A stretch of DNA of 64,000 bases from positions 20,227 to 84,226 of the forward strand of contig NZ_JACZFR010000030.1 of the NCBI RefSeq assembly GCF_014904815.1. The letters are read 5' to 3'. The position numbers and the translations under genes are program-made. Below the pieces are notes generated by a model. That model did no database searches and was not told where the DNA came from. It saw nothing but the letters and a program-made list of their open reading frames with translations. Positions 62,408-64,000 of this stretch are shown here, one piece after another (the stretch's first letter is position 1; each line of letters begins with the position of its first letter). This stretch comes from Microbulbifer taiwanensis. GTDB taxonomy: Bacteria; Pseudomonadota; Gammaproteobacteria; Pseudomonadales; Cellvibrionaceae.

Positions 62408-63061
62408 TTATAAGGCCGCTTCCGGATCCAGCATCTGGTATTTCACCGCCAGCAGGGTCAACTCCACATCGCTGTGAATGCCGAGCTTTTCAAAAATGCG
62501 GTAGCGGTAGCTGTTGACCGTCTTGGGGCTCACAGACAAGGTATCGGCAATCTCAGCCACCTTGATTCCGTTGACGATCATATCGGCTATCTGTAGCTCG
62601 CGCTTGGACAGGTCGTCGAATGGCGAGGTCTTTTCCGCTTTACCGCTGACATTGCGCATCGCCATCTTGGTGGCCATGGAGCTGCTGATAAACACTTCGC
62701 CGGAGACGACGGTGCGAATAGCCTTGACCATTTCCTCCAGGTCAGCGCCCTTGGTCACATAGCCCATGGCGCCGGCCTGCATCAGGCGACCGGGAAAGAG
62801 GTCATCATCGAGTGCACTGACGGCGATCACTTTGGCTTCAGGACAACGCGACAGCAGTTTGCGGGTAGCCTCAAGACCACCCATGCCGGGCATCTTGACG
62901 TCCATGAGAATGACGTCGACTTCAGACTGGCGCACGAATGCGAGCGCCTCCTCGCCGCTGTCGGCCTCACCCACAACTTCTATACCACTGACGTCACCCA
63001 ACATGCGCGATATCCCCATGCGCACAAGGTCGTGATCGTCCACCACTAAGACTTTGATCAA
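62408..63061 (-). CDS. uvrY: UvrY/GacA-type response regulator
   Basis: A 217-residue NarL-type regulator that, with the BarA/GacS kinase, drives small RNAs countering CsrA. The receiver has VLVVDDHDLVR, the phospho-acceptor in VDVILMDVKMPGM and the lysine in GYVTKGA; the C-terminal LuxR-type helix-turn-helix is LSKRELQIADMIVNGIKVAE through VSPKTVNSYRYRIFEKLG. The family starts MIKVLVVDDHD, and the only matching start here is a TTG at 63061 (TTG ATC AAA GTC), preceded by TTGGGGC. The open frame reaches 63259 but the extra part is not family-like. Confidence 0.92.
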   Translation of the reverse strand: MIKVLVVDDHDLVRMGISRMLGDVSGIEVVGEADSGEEALAFVRQSEVDVILMDVKMPGMGGLEATRKLLSRCPEAKVIAVSALDDDLFPGRLMQAGAMGYVTKGADLEEMVKAIRTVVSGEVFISSSMATKMAMRNVSGKAEKTSPFDDLSKRELQIADMIVNGIKVAEIADTLSVSPKTVNSYRYRIFEKLGIHSDVELTLLAVKYQMLDPEAAL

Positions 63062-63272
63062 TTTAGCCCCAACTACGGATAAATGCAGTGGCCGCGTTGC
63101 GCATATCCCAGCCGCACGCGCTTTTTGACTGCGTTCTTGTTTTTGCCCAGCGAGTCTAATGCCCGCTATAGATCCATCCACAGAGCCTTCTCGCAACATA
63201 CCAGACAAATACCCTGCTGCAAAGCGAGACAAGCGTGTCAAATACTGGGATCTAGACATAAGTGGCCGATTT

Positions 63273-63920
63273 TTAGCTATCGATATAACGGCCGTTTATA
63301 TAACGGAATGTCAGACTGATCCGCTCCTCCATCTTGCGCGCGCTCTTGCCGATTCCGTGCAGCCAGTGGTGCTGCACCGCGCCGGATGTCAGCAACAGGG
63401 AAGCGTCCGGAAGGTCCAGAGACAACCGCCCCGCCCCATCGCGCCGCTTGAAGCCCAGCCGGCGCTCCTGCCCCAGGCTGACGGTAGCCACCACCGGCCA
63501 GTCTCCCAGCTCCCGCTCGTTGTCCGCGTGCCAGCCCATGCTGTCCGCGCCGCCGCGGTAGTGGTTGGCCAGCATCGAGTTGAACGGGAAACCGGCAGCC
63601 GTCAAGCGTGACCGGAGTATAACGAGAGAGTCAATCCAGGGATGTGGCCTCTGTTCCAAACCGGACCACCGATAGATCACATCGGGATCGCCGACGAAGG
63701 CGTGGCGGCGGGGAATTGGGTGTTGCCTGCCGAAGAGGCGCACCTCGGGTTGCTCCCAGGGGAGTTGTGCCAGGCAGGCCCGATAGATGGCGGCCGACTC
63801 CGATGATGTCAGCCAGTCGGGGATCAGCAGGGCGCGGCCGGGGGACAGGTCAATCCATTCGGCATCGGGAAAGCCTTCTGCCAAATCCGCGGCGCAGGCG
63901 CTGAAGGTCTGCTCGTTCAA
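63273..63920 (-). CDS. AlkB-type 2-oxoglutarate/Fe(II) dioxygenase
   Basis: A 215-residue enzyme of the DNA/RNA alkylation repair family, closest in layout to AlkB homologue 2/3-type short bacterial forms. The iron ligands are in MGWHADNE (His, Asp) and QHHWLHGIG (His). The 2-oxoglutarate arginine is in RISLTFRYI, and FNSMLANHYRGGADSMGW is the substrate lid region. It removes alkyl groups from bases. It lies upstream of uvrY on the same strand, about 210 bp away. Confidence 0.9.
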   Translation of the reverse strand: MNEQTFSACAADLAEGFPDAEWIDLSPGRALLIPDWLTSSESAAIYRACLAQLPWEQPEVRLFGRQHPIPRRHAFVGDPDVIYRWSGLEQRPHPWIDSLVILRSRLTAAGFPFNSMLANHYRGGADSMGWHADNERELGDWPVVATVSLGQERRLGFKRRDGAGRLSLDLPDASLLLTSGAVQHHWLHGIGKSARKMEERISLTFRYINGRYIDS

Positions 63921-64000
63921 TCGTCACACCAGGGTGCACTTTCGTCAATCCGGGGGCGGGGCGCGCCCCCAGGGGCCCCCCAGGGGTATGGCCCGCCGCC

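Noticed and set aside
63921..64000. GC-rich dyad GGGGGCGGGG...GCGCCCCC at the right edge
   Set aside because: Too close to the window end to judge context; composition alone could explain it.

Overview
The window looks like chromosomal DNA of a marine, heterotrophic gammaproteobacterium. A Microbulbifer/Cellvibrionales-type organism is my inference. The evidence is the high GC, three large TonB-dependent receptors, a complete type II secretion operon, secreted peptidases, PsrA-type lipid regulation, and the conserved uvrY-uvrC-pgsA-tRNA-Cys-tRNA-Leu neighbourhood. I see no rRNA, CRISPR array, insertion sequence or prophage.

Region 1 (1-7.5 kb) is an arsenic resistance island behind the 3' end of an alginate-export-type porin gene. 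It carries arsC, arsR, an ACR3 arsenite pump, an ArsJ-associated GAPDH, arsJ, a PadR-type regulator with adjacent cysteines, an MFS exporter and arsH. It covers arsenate reduction and arsenite efflux, arseno-phosphoglycerate formation and efflux, and organoarsenical oxidation. Region 2 (7.5-15 kb) holds a secreted S1/P1 nuclease, an Oar-like TonB receptor, a membrane sensor protein whose histidine-kinase core appears dead, and two small conserved genes. Region 3 (15-26 kb) is the type II secretion operon gspCDEFGHIJKLM on the minus strand. Two of its pseudopilin genes (gspI, gspJ) have heptamer-repeat elements lodged in their leader regions. Region 4 (26-36 kb) has etfBA divergent from the ETF-quinone oxidoreductase gene around a 160-bp nested palindrome, an isochorismatase-fold protein, and a TonB receptor with a large beta-helix-like lipoprotein.

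Region 5 (37-55.4 kb) is the most interesting part: an apparent collagen/hydroxyproline utilisation locus. It encodes a secreted M9 collagenase, a TonB receptor, a POT-type peptide transporter, an Xaa-Pro aminopeptidase, an S37 prolyl tripeptidyl aminopeptidase lipoprotein, an exported cyclophilin, an Xaa-Pro dipeptidase, and a full trans-4-hydroxy-L-proline pathway (epimerase, D-hydroxyproline dehydrogenase, deaminase, 2-oxoglutarate semialdehyde dehydrogenase). A GntR regulator with two tandem DNA-binding domains closes it. A palindrome of the type TATTGYRCRCAATA recurs upstream of the collagenase, between the receptor and transporter, and between the two hydroxyproline transcription units, which suggests one regulon from extracellular collagen to 2-oxoglutarate.

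Region 6 (55.4-64 kb) is housekeeping: tesB, tRNA-Pro with a copy of its 3' end about 125 bp downstream, a secreted HEXXH protein, tRNA-Cys, tRNA-Leu, a DoxX-like membrane protein, a small zinc-ribbon protein, pgsA, uvrC, uvrY and an AlkB homologue. Several families of short palindromic repeats are scattered through the intergenic spaces. All functional calls come from reading motifs and context; no database search was run.
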